Under the pieces are notes generated by a model. The model was not told the DNA's origin and ran no database searches. It was given only the letters and a program-made list of their open reading frames with translations. This document shows, piece by piece, positions 63,687 to 64,000 of a DNA stretch of 64,000 nt; position 1 is the first letter of the stretch, and every line of letters begins with the position of its first letter. The stretch covers positions 42,549,798 to 42,613,797 of the forward strand of contig OZ025257.1 in NCBI GenBank assembly GCA_964019135.1. The letters are read 5' to 3'. A program made the translations under genes and the position numbers. This DNA comes from Arenicola marina (taxonomy: Eukaryota > Annelida > Polychaeta > Arenicolidae).

Positions 63687-64000
63687 CGCCCTGGTCAGGG
63701 TCGTTAGGTAGCAGCATGCTGGCCAGGTATACCCCTCCCTTCCCCCTCCCTACCCACCTACCCTGGTCAGGGTCGTTAGGTAGCAGCATGCTGGCCAGGT
63801 ATACCCCTCCCCCCTCCCTACCCACCTGCCCTGGTCGGGGTTGTTGGGTGGCAGCATGCTGGCCAGGTATACCCCTCCACCCTCCCCTCCCTACCCACCT
63901 GCCCTGGTCGGGGTCGTTGGGTGGCAGCATGCTGGCCAGTTATACCCCTCCCCTCCCCCTCCCTACCCACCTGCCCTGGTCGGGGTCGTTGGGTAGCAGC
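63687..64000 (-). repeat. RPGRIP1L: RPGRIP1L exon-end array (exon 3' end plus donor, ~4.5 copies)
   Basis: Units of about 66-72 bp contain, on the minus strand, codons YLASMLLPNDPDQG plus AG, then donor GTGGGT (the first copy reads GG then GTGGGT) and a G-rich spacer. The coding part matches the RPGRIP1 stretch MLNGQDPDQG and joins the exon at 62007 in frame. Copies start near 63687, 63757, 63826 and 63897, and the last is cut by the window edge. The bona fide exon presumably lies just outside, so these are repeated exon ends, not separate exons. Confidence 0.75.

Overview
The window is animal nuclear DNA. By my tally about half of it is tandem minisatellite, threaded through the minus-strand exons of two intron-rich genes. 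Residue motifs, splice consensus and intron phase support both genes. (1) Bases 2557-41159 hold a cyclic-nucleotide-gated channel beta subunit (CNGB1/CNGB3 type). I place sixteen exons running right to left: a disordered N-terminus, the CNGB-type N-terminal helix, S1-S6 with the pore, the C-linker, and most of the cyclic-nucleotide-binding domain. The 3' end lies beyond the left edge or in sequence I could not resolve, and there may be further N-terminal exons between 25 and 40 kb. (2) From 61456 to the right edge lie the last exons of an RPGRIP1/RPGRIP1L homologue, a ciliary transition-zone protein. Both genes belong to photoreceptor/ciliary biology. From memory, human RPGRIP1L and CNGB1 are both on 16q, so the linkage may be ancestral.

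The most striking property is how the minisatellites relate to the exons. Arrays start at, or include, exon-intron junctions, so splice sites are reiterated tens of times: a 3' splice site at 2690-5140, 5' splice sites at 5243-7570, 9228-10590, 20225-21450 and 63660-64000, and the intron side of junctions at 22111 and 62008. Exon-boundary ('mirage') minisatellites have, as I recall, been described in amphioxus. With the chordate-like gene content this makes a cephalochordate the best guess for the organism, but that is inference. In the 20225-21450 array each unit, read in the sense of the gene, carries a C-run plus TAG acceptor, a 42-45 nt open and frame-preserving segment, and usually a GTGAGT donor. 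It is thus a possible battery of about 18 in-frame micro-exons in the N-terminal linker of the channel.

Layout: 0.4-2.1 kb 26-bp array; 2.5-24.9 kb CNGB exons for the C-terminal nine tenths of the protein, with an array in most introns; 25-40 kb a very long intron with GC-rich arrays, a 4-kb 25-bp array, a LINE fragment and a cluster of CTCF-like motifs (26.6-29.8 kb); 40.3-41.2 kb the N-terminal coding exon; 41.8-50.2 kb a 44-bp array split by a 4.2-kb L1/Tx1-type LINE with a 12-bp target duplication; 50.2-61.4 kb the intergenic region with SINEs, a 38-bp array, a hairpin-repeat cluster, a THAP-domain relic, a LINE fragment and a 32-bp array; 61.4-64 kb the RPGRIP1L 3' exons with their arrays.

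Limits: gene identity rests on motifs recalled from vertebrate relatives, not on alignment. Copy numbers are estimates. Nearly all of the long open frames in the window are by-products of arrays whose unit length is a multiple of three.
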